From Ascarosepion bandense (Eukaryota > Mollusca > Cephalopoda > Sepiida > Sepiidae), in the NCBI GenBank assembly GCA_037127315.1, contig JBBBDQ010000310.1, positions 335,501-399,500 of the forward strand: DNA of 64,000 nt, given 5' to 3'. Shown here piece by piece: positions 33,299 through 44,756 of this stretch; position 1 is the stretch's first letter; the number at the start of each line of letters is the position of its first letter. Position numbers and translations under genes: made by a program. Below the pieces are notes generated by a model, which searched no databases, had not been told where the DNA came from, and saw only the letters and a program-made list of their open reading frames with translations.

Positions 33299-33299
33299 G

Positions 33300-33603
33300 T
33301 AAACCGTCTCACAAGTTGAGTAGTTTGGTTATCTGAACGCAGTACCTTCGAAAAGATAACGTCACGAGGTTCGGCGTGTCCTCAACGTCTAATTTAAGTA
33401 TCGGATAACTCAATAGGTTGCGAAGAAGACTAAACTGCTGTCTATCCCAAGGCATGATATGTTGTGAGTCATGTGAACTAATAAACAATTTGTAAGGGAC
33501 AGAACACAAACAAGAAAAGATGATTGCATAATGCACAACATTGTTTTGTATGTTGAATGAATGTAAAAAAAAGAAAAAATCTCCTGTGTTTTGACTGAAA
33601 TGC
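33300..33603. other. No recognised feature
   Basis: Nothing recognised. Minus-strand open frames here show no family motif. Confidence 0.4.
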
Positions 33604-33611
33604 CTTATAAG

Positions 33612-34313
33612 CAGTGGCAGTTCTACGATGGGCCAGAAGGGGCCAATACCCCTCAGAATTTTGGCTGGCTCCTTGGTTGCCCCCCCCCCCCCACACACAC
33701 ACTTTATAAGTTTCAAAAATTTATGAATCTGGCCAGTCTCTGATTTTGATAAGATTTGATCTTCAGCACTTTTTCCTCTGTGTTTTCTTTTTAATTTAGA
33801 TTTTTAAGAACACATACAGAAACCAGTTTGAAAGGAAAACAAACAATAAAACAACCAGATAGATAGAAACAGACATGTTCTTAGGGAGAGAAGAGTCTTA
33901 ATAGTCATATTTTTATATTTGAAAGAAGACATTAACTAGAAATGTCCCCAACTTGATACGTAAAGATACATAGGCAGTCAGTGATTTCTGGCCAAGTGAA
34001 AGAATTGATGAGTAATTTTCTCCAATCTACTGAAGACAATCGGCACTGAATTCCCATACACCAAATTTCTATGTTTCAGAAGTATGCAAAGAGTGGAAAA
34101 GAGGGCAAGAATAGATTAGAACTCCACTACTATGAATGAAAAGTCATTCCATTTTTAGTGAAGTAACATACTTATACTCAAACTCATCCCTAAGTTGTAT
34201 ATACGATAATGGTGTAGTATGAAAAGTTTATGCCTGAGTTTTCACCCCCTCCTCCTCAGAAAAATCTTGGTCTCTAAATGACATCCACTTTTAGAATTCC
34301 ACAATCGCCACTG
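33612..34313. mobile_element. Non-autonomous hAT-like DNA transposon, about 702 bp
   Basis: The left end starts CAGTGGCAGTTCTACGATGG. The right end, read as reverse complement, starts CAGTGGCGATTGTGGAATTC. CAGTGGC-type ends are common in hAT-superfamily MITE-like elements. The flanking 8 bp are CTTATAAG (33604-33611) and CTTATACG (34314-34321), a 7/8 match to the 8-bp target duplication that hAT elements make. No transposase is present inside. An internal C14(AC)n run lies at 33680-33703. The terminal match is short after the first 8-9 bases, so the call rests on ends plus duplication. Confidence 0.62.
33680..33703. repeat. C14 run followed by (AC)5
   Basis: Homopolymer C plus AC repeat inside the hAT-like element. 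Its length is prone to sequencing error. Confidence 0.9.
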
Positions 34314-34324
34314 CTTATACGAGT

Positions 34325-34880
34325 TTACTGTTGGTGCGTATTTGTTATTTTGATATTTGTCAACACAGGAAACTTATTTTGTAAATTCATTCAAATATTT
34401 TTTAATATTCTAGTAGAATATCTTGACTGATACATGTGGTTTTCATTGAAATGTTTAAGACCTTTAAGATAAAAACAAAAAAGAAATCTTTTAACAAATC
34501 AATGTACTTATAGAAGTTGATCCAGAGATTGAATTCATGACTGTTAAGAAATCTTTTTACCTCAATACATCTGACAATTGAACAGCTACGGTGAATAGAG
34601 TGTGGCCATCAACCATTTTGATATGAAGCAAGTATAATCGACATAGGATACAGATGAATGCCATGTAGTAGCCTCTGATTAAGAAAGGCAGGGCACACAA
34701 ACATGGCAGCATCTGAGGACAGGCATCCCAAAACTAAACACACAAATACATAAACACACACGCCATGTTTTTACAGAGATTAAAAAGTTGGTTAACGCAT
34801 ATATGGTTTTTATGGCAGTCCTTGTGTCAATACAAAAAGTTACAAAAAGTAAAACTGTCAAATTCTCCCGAAAAGAGTCT
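34325..34880. other. No recognised feature
   Basis: AT-rich; no similarity was recognised. Confidence 0.4.
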
Positions 34881-34885
34881 TCAAT

Positions 34886-35690
34886 CAATGTTAACTTGGG
34901 CAAGTAATGGCTTGTAAATTTTAATACCTACAAAACAAAACGGCTTTCATTTAATCACCATAGTAATTTTTTTTTTACCTGCCGTTCAGAAGAGTAACTA
35001 TTTGTGCCTTCTTAGGCTCATTTTTTCAACTGACATGAAGTGATTATATTGAATCCCTTGATAGATCTACTGCTTGGAAGATTTATTCACTGTGTCGTGC
35101 CAGACAATTTTTCTCAGCAGAATCCCCCTTATACATTTACAAATTTACCATTCGTTTTGCATTGAATATAGCTGCCATATAATGTCTGTTACCCAAGATT
35201 CTTGACAAAATTCAAAGAAGGGTGTGTAATGCAATCGATTCTGACCTGACATCTCGACTTTCTCACCAAAAGTGATATGGATTCCCTCTGTTTTTTCTAC
35301 ATATATTTTCATTGCAATTGTTTTGCTGAACTTTTCTCTTTCGTGTCTCGACTGCATGAATTTAAGCGTGCCACTGAACTGGCAACTTGGCCTCACTGTT
35401 TTACTGTTAAAGTAGCTAGATGCAACCCACAGCTCTATTCTAATAGTTTCTTTTTTCGGATTTCTCGCCTATATAATTCATTCCGATACATACATACAAT
35501 CTTCAAAATTTTAAATGCAACGTCAATCACAATCTTCTATATTTCTGCAAACTGTTCTTTTATTGTTATTTTCACTTCTTCTCCCTACTAAATTCTTCTC
35601 GTTCTTTTTCACTCCTTGTAAACCCTGTGTTGCAGTAGCATTATCGCCTTGCTTGGGGTCGAATGATTTAAAAATATTCTGATTCAATGT
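34886..35690 (+). pseudogene. Second, older copy of the jockey/CR1-like LINE, 3' part
   Basis: It runs parallel to 31790-32670 at the base and protein level: TGGCTTGTAAATTTT, a SLCRARQFF-like block, TIRFALNIAAI, KIQRRVCNAIDSDLTSRLS, then a HCFTVK block and FFFRISRLYNSF. It ends with CTTGCTTGGGGTCGAATGAT (35649 on), matching the 3' end CTTACCTGGGGGCCACACGA. By eye it is clearly more diverged than the 31-kb copy. The RT catalytic region is not included. Confidence 0.7.
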
Positions 35691-35729
35691 AAAAAAAGGA
35701 CAAGCGACGCAATGGTGAATAGATAGATA

Positions 35730-35942
35730 CACTCCTGATCAAAAATTTAAGACCACTTAAAAATCTTTAAAAAGAAATTATTTTTACGGATAGATTTTAA
35801 ACTCCTCCCACATAAGGTTACCAATACTACAATCTAAAAGGTTATGGAAACAAAAAGCTACATTCCAAACATTTTATTTAGAAATTTACATTTTTATAAA
35901 ATGAGGCAATTTACACATGATCAAAATTATAAGACCAGGGGT
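35730..35942. repeat. Left terminal inverted repeat of the Tc1-like element
   Basis: Starts CACTCCTGATCAAAAATTT. The outer direct repeat is at 35738-35755 and the inner at 35919-35936. Confidence 0.92.
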
Positions 35943-36020
35943 ATAAATTGTTAGATCTATGGTAATTCTAATGTTTTTAGTTCAGTTAGAGATTAGCAAT
36001 CACTGCGTAAAGGTGTTACC

Positions 36021-36987
36021 ATGCCTAAAGCAAGCAAACTTACCAAAGTTGAGCGTTCTCGAATTCTAGAATTCCATAAGCAAGGTTTGTCACAGCGGGC
36101 GATCGCAGCTAAGGTAAATCGTAGTAAAACTGTGATTTGCAACTTTCTAAAGAACAGTGAGAATTATGGAAAAGCAAAATCCTCTGGTAGGCCCCCCCAA
36201 AATTTCTCCTGCATTGAGTAGGATAATAAGACTGGTTGTTATGAAAGACGGGGGACTTACTTCTAGTCAAATTAAGGCAGTCACAGATGCTGATTGAAGT
36301 CCCGTAACCATCAGACGACACTTAAGACAAAAAGGCATGGTAAATAAAAAGCGTAAACAAATTCCTCGGCTGCTTCCACGTGACAAGGTGGACCGCTTAA
36401 AGTTTGGTCGTGAATATCAAACATGGGACGTTGAGAAGTGGAAGAAAGTCCTGTTTTCAGATGAGAAAAAATTCAATCTCAATGGTCCTGATGGCTTCCA
36501 ACGATATTGGCATAACAAAAACATGCCTCCTGAAACTTTCTCTGCACGTCATAGTGATGGAGGATCCCTAATGGTATGGGGTGCCTTTTCTTACAGAGGG
36601 ACGATGGAGCTCCAGGTGATGCAGGGTTGTCAGAGAGCGGCTGGTTGTGTTAACATGCTACAAAAAGCATCTTTGATGATGGAGGGCCATCGTTTGTGTG
36701 GGGATGGATGGTTATTCCAACAGGATAATGTTGCAATCCACGCTGCAAGACGGACCTTGACCTTTCTACAAGAAAATGGGGTCCATCTCTTGGGACATCC
36801 TGCATGCTCACCGGACTTGAACCCAATTGAAAATGTTTGGGGATGGATGACAAGTGATGTTTATCAATATGGCAAACAATATTCAACAAAAAATGAACTT
36901 CGTGAAGCCATCTTCATGCTTATTTCTAGCATGCCCGACAGAAGTTTTGAAGTCATCAAAAGCAGTAGAGGTAGACTTCATTATTAA
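36021..36987 (+). pseudogene. Tc1-like transposase, one frameshift and one stop
   Basis: Cut-and-paste transposase. The N-terminal piece (36021-36221) has the helix-turn-helix LTKVERSRILEFHKQGLSQR and IAAKVNRSKTVICNFL, then the GRPP linker. The frame shifts in the run of seven C at 36189-36195. The second frame has a TGA at 36295-36297. From 36337 the catalytic domain is open: Asp in VLFSDEKKF, Asp in [14 protein letters not shown], Glu in [14 protein letters not shown], spaced DD34E. The protein ends at a TAA at 36985-36987. All three catalytic residues are intact, so this is a young copy compared with the other elements in the window. Confidence 0.92.
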
Positions 36988-37042
36988 ATTTGGTTGTTGA
37001 ATGTTTTCATAAACTTTTTGTACAATTTCGTAGAATTTTTGT

Positions 37043-37254
37043 CTCTGGTCTTATAATTTTGATCATGTGTAAATTGCCTCATTTTATAAAAATGTAAATT
37101 TTTGAATTAAATGTTTGGAATGTAGCTTTTTGTTTCCATAACCTTTTAGATTGTAGTATTGGTAACCTTAAGTGGGACGAGTTTAAAATCTATCTGTAAA
37201 AAAAAATTTCTTTTTAAAGATTTTTAAGTGGTCTTAAATTTTTGATCGGGAGTG
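37043..37254. repeat. Right terminal inverted repeat of the Tc1-like element
   Basis: The inner direct repeat is at 37047-37064 and the outer at 37230-37247, both as reverse complements of the left ones. It ends GGGAGTG, followed by TA. Confidence 0.92.
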
Positions 37255-37259
37255 TATAT

Positions 37260-37475
37260 CTTCTTAAGTGTGGAAATTATCTAACACTGTGAATTAAATA
37301 AAGGATTTGGTTCAAAATTCTGAGAAGATCTTCGACTACGACAAACTTTTTATGTTATATATTTCTGGATTGTAAACTGGACTAAATTATCGTTCATTTA
37401 CTCCAATCAAATTTAATTGTCTGTTAACAAAAGTCCAATAAATTCGTTAACATGTTGTCAGTCAGTCAAGTGTCA
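37260..37475. other. No recognised feature
   Basis: AT-rich flank of the Tc1-like element. Confidence 0.4.
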
Positions 37476-37479
37476 TACG

Positions 37480-37745
37480 TGATACACGCTTGAGCGATCA
37501 TGTCTCGAAAGATTATCCCGCAGTAGGTTGCCATTACTTTCTGCGGTATACTGGTTGCCAGCTAAGGCTATAGAACCAAATCTGTCCTGTAATTTAACCC
37601 ATAACTGAAGTAAAGAGACGGATTAATACCTTTCCCAAGGGTATTTGCGCGGAAGTGAATGCAGGGAATTTAACTGAAATTCGAACTCGACTCCCCGATT
37701 TCTCGTTCCGAGATGATATCCACTGCACCACAACACGTTGTTGCA
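37480..37745 (-). repeat. tRNA-derived SINE
   Basis: On the minus strand, box A TGGTGCAGTGGATA (37717-37730) and box B GAGTTCGAATTTC (37676-37688) lie about 30 bp apart, as in tRNA genes. A body follows with ACCCTTGGGAAAGGTATTAA, then GGCAACCTACTGCGGGATAA, ending near GTATCACGTATGACAC. The head is too altered to fold as a tRNA. The body has the look of a conserved SINE central domain, but I could not assign it to a named superfamily. Confidence 0.6.
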
Positions 37746-37749
37746 CTAT

Positions 37750-40413
37750 TGCTATATCGTTATGATTGTGAACAAAGTTTTAATTTCTAAAAAGCAGTCA
37801 TCAGTCATCAAAATAGATTTGCCACGATTCTACTTTGTCAAAAGGGAATTTGAAATTGAATATTTAATCTTTTAACTCTATTTTTCTTAGCCAATTCTTT
37901 AATATTGACTCATTTTTATGTTTCGAGCAACTTAAAAAATCATGTAATGTATATATGAAAACACTGAATTTTAATATAAATAGTCTTGTCATCAAGAAAA
38001 TTAATTTTATTTTGTCGTCTGTTTGTATTTATCTAAGCAATATCTGTTAAGAATTGTCATCTGTTAAGAATTTTAGTTCACACCTTATTAGACAGCGATG
38101 AAACGGGAAAATGTGAATAATGTGGAAAAGGCCTTACTTATTGGAAAAATATATTAGTTGCGTTATTTGAGAAACCGATTTAACTATGTAGTTACTTTCA
38201 ATGGTACTTCAATTTATTTTTGTTTTATTTTTATATATTCATTTTGAAGATTTATTTATTTTTTGAATGCTTAATCATTTTTATTTCATTGATTAAATCA
38301 AATGAAACCAAAATATTACGTTCTCTGTTTTTTCTTCAGTCTGGTAAGTTTATAAGAATGTACAGAAAGTCGGACAGGCTAGTCATAATATTATAAAGTA
38401 AAATCTATTTGGTATGTTCCACTTGACTCAAAATAAATATAAAAATCTTTGATATCGAGATAAAAAGCAACATATTTGTAGGGAAGTTGATTTTTTAAAA
38501 TCTAGAAATTTCACTGAGATATAATTTAGGTTCAACTCTGGAAACGCTGTGTCTGATTACACCAAATTAAATCAGTATTCAAATGAAGGACGTATTTTGA
38601 ACTAAGGAAAATGTGGCTGTTAATTAATGCAACAAAAGAGGTGATATCGCATAAGTGCTTTACAATCTTCCTCATTCTCTTCAACAGATAACAAAAATTA
38701 TTAGGCAATCCTAAAATAATGATATGGGTATAGATGAAAATCTATATACGACACAAGAAAGGAGATAAATCGATACCATAATCCTTGAATTATTTTTCAT
38801 TTATATTCATTTTTTTTCCATCTTACCATTGGAATTCACTAAAATTTTTTCAATAATTTTCTACTCCATCTTATTAGAACGCGCCATGAATAGGTCTTGT
38901 CATTCATATTGCTTGCACCATTGCTCGTTTTTTCGGTTAGGGCTGTAGACTATGGATTTCTTTTTAAGGCTCGTTACTTGTTATTCTTGTCGATCGATTT
39001 ATTGATAGGATATCGAAACATAAACGAAAAAAGAGACAAACAATAAGAAGTGTTCATTATGTTGAAATGGTGAAACATGGTGGAGTAAGCATAAAAATAA
39101 GAGAAAAATCAGGTAAAAAGATAGATTAAGATTAAAAGTAAAGAAAAAATATAAAGAAATCTAGGTAAAAAGTAAATAATGAAGAAAGAGATATTAAAGA
39201 GTGAAAAGTGGAAAGAAGGAAATGAGTAAGATAAAAAAGTAAGGAAAGAGGTCAGATGTCAGACGTCAAAAGAGAATGTCAAACAAGAAGAATTCAACGA
39301 AAATTTGAAATTGTAAGAAGATTGTAAGTGATGTTTTCAAGATAGACATATATGTTTACTTTATTGAAAGCAACTAAAATTGTAATCTATAACACCAGTA
39401 TGCCAGGTATAAATTATTGGCTGCTTAAAGATTAAACTAATAAAATATCTTCTCAACACAAACAATATAAAAGTAAAACAAAAAAATGATACAAACAAAT
39501 AAATAATGAAATAAAAGAAAAAACAAGAAATAAATGTAAATATAAGAGGATAAGAAAGTTTCAATTTCTGCCAATGAAAACTATAAAAGCTGATAATCTA
39601 ACTGAAGACTGAAGGCTTAAAATTTGGCTGCAAAAGGATTACATGTATGAATAAATGCATACAAGGATTTAGTATGGAGAACGGGACTTAAATTGAAAGA
39701 GAAGTAGCAAATGACAATATTTACATTACAAACACTAAAGAACCAAATTATCAGGTGGAAATGCAACAAATAAATTAAAGGTGTAGACAGAAAATGGCCT
39801 TAAAAATTAATCATGAAGTCAAGAGAAAATGATCAGCAAAAATCAAAAGAATTTTACCTGGATAAATCCGATAATATTTTTCTTTTGCCCCTGGAAATGT
39901 TAGAAATGATAGAAAGAAAAAAAAAACAATGAACAGGGAAACAAAAAAGCAAATAATTATAGCTTTTAAAATGTCGGAAAGCAAAAAAGATTTTATCATT
40001 TTATTGACTCATACGTAATCAACTTTACCTGTTCATGTGACGTAATTAACACACATGCAACCACACACACAAACACACCTGCATACATATATATATATAT
40101 AAATAAAAAATATTCTTGTCAACTGTAACAGCTGCTAATGTCCATTTACAATTTTCTGTTTATTATTATTATTAATGAAATATTGTTATACTTTTCTATT
40201 TACCCTTAAATCACAAGAAATGACAAATGAGTTTACTAACAATTGTTTTATTTGCTTTGTTGATCTTTTTTAAGGATGCCTAATTTCTTTCAAATCATAA
40301 ATCTTTTTTGGCGCTTTATTAGTTTTTCACAGAACATAGTTCGCAGCTTTTCCCATGGTTAGTATTTTAGCAGCTATGACGGATAAAATACTCACATACA
40401 CAAAGGCAGACAA

Positions 40414-40415
<2 letters not shown>
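37750..40415. other. AT-rich stretch, nothing recognised
   Basis: It includes purine-rich plus-strand parts at 39000-39330 and 39440-40000 and a small AC/TA run near 40060-40101. No coding or repeat similarity was recognised. Confidence 0.45.

Positions 40416-40417
<2 letters not shown>

Positions 40418-40470
<53 letters not shown>
40418..40470 (+). repeat. (GA)n microsatellite
   Basis: Uninterrupted GA run. Confidence 0.95.
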
Positions 40471-40473
<3 letters not shown>

Positions 40474-40474
40474 G

Positions 40475-40830
40475 TAGTGGAGGGAAAATTATACGCTTTT
40501 CATTCCTTTTATGATTTAAGATCGCATGCTATTGACTAAGAGCTAATTTAAGGTTTGTGAAAGAAGAAAAAGAAGAAAAAAAACGTTAAAAATCACAACG
40601 GGTAGAATATAGTTTCTTTTAACGCCAGTAATCCGATTCACAATGGAACCCGCTTTTTTTTCCTTCTCCGGTGAGACACTGAAACAAGACGAGTCCCTCG
40701 TTCACCTGCCTCTCTGCCTCCGTTCTTATGTAGTTACCTTGATCCACCGACAAAATCGTAACCGTTATATATGTTTAGAATTTGTATATCCGTCTCTTGT
40801 TATAGTTAACATATCACTCAATAGATCACG
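40475..40830. other. No recognised feature
   Basis: Contains a 64-codon open frame at 40643-40837 without a recognised motif. Nothing supports it as a gene. Confidence 0.4.
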
Positions 40831-40837
40831 GGCCTAA

Positions 40838-41925
40838 CTAGTAAAACAACAAATAAAATAACATTTCGATGGCTTTTTTGCAGGACGATTTGTCTTTGGC
40901 CTCAAAATACGCCTCAGTTTCCGATATCACTTCTTCATTGGAGCCAAATCTCTTTCCCTGGAGCATTCTTTTGAGGTCTGCAAAGAATCGGTAGTAATTG
41001 GGGTCCAGATCTGGAGAATAGGATGGATGTAGAAGCAATTCAAAGTGTAATTCATATAGTTTTGCTATCGTTGCGATCGACTTGTGACACGGTGCGTTGT
41101 TTTCGTGAAAGATTACTTTTTCTTCTTAATTTGTGGCCGTTCTTTGACAATTTCTTTCTTCAAACACAGTAAATAATGCTATATAATATTCGCTATTGAT
41201 GGTTCTTCCTTTCTCAAGCTAATCGATGAACAAAATACCTTGCGCATCCAAACATATGGAGGCCAAAACCTTGCCTGCTGATGTTTGCATATTTGGTCGC
41301 TTTGGACAGCTTTCACTTGCTGCTGCTCACTCAGTTGACTACCATTTTGACACCGGAGTGAAGCGGTGAACCCATGTTTTATTCATTGTTGCATATTTAC
41401 GCAAAAACGCCTTCTTGTTGAGTTGAAACAGTTTCAAGCATTACTCTGAATCATCGACGCGTTTGTGTTTTGATCGACTGTGAGCAAACGCGGCACCTAC
41501 TTTAAACAGATTTCTCATTGACAAATGTTCATGCAAAAATGGTGAATACACTGCCTTCTGATATGTTCAACTCCTCTGCTATCTCACACAACTTCAATTT
41601 ACGATCGACCAAAACGATTTTATGGATTTTTTTTGTTTTTTCCGGGACAACGGCAGATTTTGTGCTACCTGAGTATTCAGCATCATTTGTATCTGTTCGA
41701 CTGTGTTTAAAATCAGTATACCACCTCTAACCCGTTGTTTTTGACGGAGCAAAGTCCGAATAACACCTATCAAGCCACTGCTTTACTTGAACAGTATTTT
41801 TCTCATCAGAAAGCAATGCTTTATCAACGCACGAAATTAAGATTTTTCCATTGTTTTGAAAATTTGCCACATTAGCTTCACTTAAATAACTGTAACTTGT
41901 AAACGTTGGACCCAAATTTTGTCAC
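40838..41925 (-). pseudogene. Mariner transposase relic
   Basis: Reading the minus strand from the right: KHCFLMRK and TVQVKQWLDRCYSDFAPSK (N-terminal helix-turn-helix region, split by a shift), FHEHLSMRN, KRVDDSE, CLKLFQLNKKAFLRKYATMN, KTWVHRFTP, SAGKVLASICLDAQGILFID and YLEKGRTINSEYY (first catalytic Asp in LDAQG), then FHENNAPCHKS and HPSYSPDLDPNYYRFFADLK. In mariners the second catalytic Asp lies in HxDNAP; here it reads ENNAP. The third Asp, expected after PS, is replaced. ADLKRMLQGKRFGSNEEV and the AYFEAKDKS end are preserved. The mariner catalytic triad is lost and frames are broken. Confidence 0.85.
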
Positions 41926-41929
41926 GTGC

Positions 41930-42435
41930 CATTTGAAGTTAAATACTTCATAAAATTCATATGGTATTTTTATTAGTGGCGCTATCTATATATCAGGCCC
42001 AGGAATTATTAAGTGATTTGTTATATCAGGTATGCCAGTCTGTGCATGCACCTTTATATATATATCACAAATACTCTATCCGTTTATTTTCCTACCATAT
42101 ATGAGTTAATTAACATGGAAGACTGGACTCCTTAACATTGATTGGTAATCATACAACTCTGAATTAAAAGCATGAAGGGACACACTATGCATCTTTTCTA
42201 TATTATCTGTTCTTCAGAAAAGTGTAGCTGATTGAGCACAAGCCTTCACACTATGATCAGTTAGAATTTTAGGTAGTTTTAAGAACTGAATTGTTAGGCC
42301 CTCATACATCGACAGGTTAGTCAATGTACGACATTATATACACCAGGTTTGAAAGAACGTCTTGTCGCATATTTGGGGTAATCATTTTAAGGGTACATTT
42401 CAAACGCTGGAAAACTTCAAGAACACTGTACAAAA
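41930..42435. other. Flank between two mariner relics
   Basis: GGGCCTGATATATAGATAG, the reverse complement of 41979-41997, faintly matches GGGCCTAACTAG at 40831-40842 and may be the worn TIR of the mariner to the left. Otherwise nothing was recognised. Confidence 0.3.
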
Positions 42436-42439
42436 ATTA

Positions 42440-43150
42440 GCAAGACAGTTCAATAAAAGTCATAATTAAGAGCACTTTCAAGAACTTAGGAAAATACCTA
42501 AAATTAGTTCCACATCATCTGATTGCTCGTCATTGACTTGCTAGTATACATTTTGTGAGTAGAATCATCAACAGTGATGAAAAGAGGGTTCTCTATTATC
42601 AAAGAAATTGAAAATGGATAGCACCTACAAAAAAAAAAAAAAAAAAAAGAAAAAGAAAAAAGAGAATCCATCTTCAAACAAGGATTACACCCGAAAAGTT
42701 CTGTCCTGTTTTGGGCGAGATATGAAGGTTTTTTTTTCTTTTATGAAGTGCTAAATCAAAACTAAACAGTTATTGCGGATAAATATTCTTGTCAATAGGA
42801 AGCATTGCATGAACATTTTCAGAAAGCATCTATCTAATTAATCGTAAAGGCGTGTTGCTCTTACACCATATTCAAAACCACAACTTTTCCATGTAACTCA
42901 AGAAAAGCTTATAGCACTAAATATGGATGTTTTGCCTCATCCTCCTTACCGTTCAGACCATGTTCCATCTGACTATTATCTTTTAAGATCATTAATACCT
43001 TTTTAGAGGGAAAACAGTTTATAAATTGCGATTAATAAATTAGTAAATTAAAATTGTGTATTCCTTGGCATCGAAACCCGAAGAATACTGCATCAACAAT
43101 TTGCCATATAGATCGAATTATATGATCACTAGTGAAGGCAAATATTTTCT
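42440..43150 (+). pseudogene. Second mariner transposase relic, different family
   Basis: Plus-strand pieces in changing frames read LKNLGKYLKLVPHHL, INSDEKRVLYYQ, KQGLHPKSSVLFWARYEG (first catalytic region, with Asp replaced in the WWD position), NRKGVLLLHHIQNH (in place of HQDNARPH), QEKLIALNMDVLPHPPYRSD and VPSDYYLLRSL (third Asp retained). An A-rich expansion at 42626-42660 interrupts the sequence. It is closer to the mariner at 19.0 kb than to its neighbour at 41 kb, and it is highly decayed. Confidence 0.7.
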
Positions 43151-43154
43151 TTAT

Positions 43155-43970
43155 TAAATAAATCAGTTAAAATCAAAGGAGCGCATGCGTGCGTGCGCAC
43201 ACACACACATACGCTCGCAAATATGCATAAATTATCTTTTAAACCTTTCATAATGTGATGACGGAATATTGTCCCCGTTAATGTAAAATTAAAATTAGTT
43301 GACAAGAATTTTCCAGTGACTAAATTGGTAAAATTCTTCATTACTTCATAAAAGCTGATGGTACCAAATTATCATATCATCACCAGTTCCATGACCGGGT
43401 GTGGTAATTTCTGTGCAGCTGAAAAACTGAGGACCTGATAAAACCCTCTACAAACCTTAGTCTTGGTTGCGTGCCAAATTCCGATATAATGAGTTTGTTT
43501 TATACACAACATAAATATTTGATTTGATCTTTTTCATATTATTCGTTGAGTCCATATGTTTGTTGCTGGCATTTTTTTCCCAATTGGAAATTGATTTTAC
43601 AAAACTAGGTCTTTATAGATTAAAGTTGTCTTTTCTCTGTCTTCAAACCTTTAGCTGAGTAATAAAGATATTTAAAAATATATTTCAGGGATTAGTTGAA
43701 AAGGTTTTTCTTGATTATGTTTAGACAATGAGAAACGGTCATCAGAGGTTTAGAGCGATACTCTGACTGCATCGTTTAACTTCCCTCCAAAAGTACATAA
43801 CTTGGATTGATGGGAAAAATGTTAATCTGGCCATAGTTTTGAACTGCGAGTGCAGAAGAGTGTTGCATGAATTGGCTTTGATTCATATACACAATATTTC
43901 TTGGGTATAGACAGATTTGAAAACGTGTGAAAGCATAAAAATATGTGCGTCACTATTTACATATTTGTTA
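43155..43970. other. No recognised feature apart from a short alternating purine-pyrimidine tract
   Basis: GCGCATGCGTGCGTGCGCAC followed by ACACACAC at 43181-43208 is an alternating purine-pyrimidine run. The rest shows nothing recognisable. Confidence 0.5.
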
Positions 43971-43974
43971 CTAT

Positions 43975-44228
43975 TTATTCAGACCAGCTTAATTTGGAAC
44001 AAGGCTACAAATACGAAACTACAAGTGAGGATCGAACTTACACACAAGTAATAATCAACCAAATTACCTCACTAAGCATTATCTATCCAAAGTACCTTAT
44101 TTCATAAACTCAAATTAGTTTGGCACGAGGACACAAATATCTAGCACCCTGTGACGATTGAACTCACTACTCAGTAGTAATGGTTAACAACCATAGAAGC
44201 TCGCTGTTATCCCAATCTCAGGTGCTCA

Positions 44229-44230
<2 letters not shown>
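43975..44230 (-). repeat. Dimeric tRNA-derived SINE
   Basis: The left module has box B GTTCGATCC (reverse complement of 44029-44037) and box A TGCTTAGTGAGG (44067-44078). The right module has GAGTTCAATCGTC (about 44156-44168) and an AACAGCGAGCTTCTATGG-type head. The same two-module order is found, more worn, at 12240-12460. The right module alone recurs at 45265-45370. Both 44-45 kb copies run into (TC)n(AC)n. Confidence 0.6.
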
Positions 44231-44299
<69 letters not shown>

Positions 44300-44310
44300 C
44301 ACACACACAG
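44231..44310. repeat. (TC)n(AC)n compound microsatellite
   Basis: TC run to about 44267, then AC run with one GC interruption. Confidence 0.95.
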
Positions 44311-44311
44311 A

Positions 44312-44615
44312 GGAAAGAATATTTAGGTGTATGTGTAGGCTTAATATTAATGTAGATATGCATCAGTTTGTATATCCACTTCTGTATGCCTGTTTGGTAT
44401 AACGTTTGTTCTTGGAGCTATATTACAATGTTTCCGTAGAAACACTTATAAAACTGAACCTTCTAAGTGTCGAGACACACGTGAAAACACTTGTTGATTT
44501 TGTAGGATGCTAATATGAGCATTAATAGAACAGGTCACTCGAAAACGGATTTCTTAGGTGACTTACAATATTACCAAAATAGTAGCAAAATCAAATAGTA
44601 AAAAACAAACTTATG
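44312..44615. other. No recognised feature
   Basis: Ordinary AT-rich sequence; nothing recognised. Confidence 0.4.
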
Positions 44616-44624
44616 ATTCCTGAA

Positions 44625-44700
44625 CAAAAAAACAAAAAACAAAAAACAAAAAAAACAAAAAAACAAAAAACAAACAAACAAAAACAAAACAAAGCAAAAA
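44625..44700 (+). repeat. (CAAAAA)n-type A-rich repeat
   Basis: Irregular AAAAAC/AAAC units, possibly an eroded poly(A) tail. Confidence 0.85.
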
Positions 44701-44756
44701 TCAAACAACGATCAATAAGATATTTACTCTACTCCCCCACTGGAGCGAGATGATAT

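Larger units (their letters stand above)
35728..37256 (+). mobile_element. Tc1-like DNA transposon with IR/DR ends, nearly complete
   Basis: Terminal inverted repeats of about 213 bp (35730-35942 and 37043-37254) match at roughly 95% by eye and are flanked by TA on both sides (35728-35729, 37255-37256). Each TIR carries two direct repeats, an outer GATCAAAAATTTAAGACC and an inner GATCAAAATTATAAGACC. This is the IR/DR layout known from Sleeping Beauty-type Tc1 elements, where each direct repeat binds transposase. The total length of 1525 bp is normal for Tc1-like elements. The transposase inside carries two lesions. Confidence 0.93.

Noticed and set aside
36109..36889. Minus-strand frames inside the Tc1-like element
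   Set aside because: Antisense shadows of the transposase.
40643..40837. 64-codon plus-strand open frame as a small host gene
   Set aside because: No motif, signal sequence or neighbouring exon was seen, and the length is within chance expectation.
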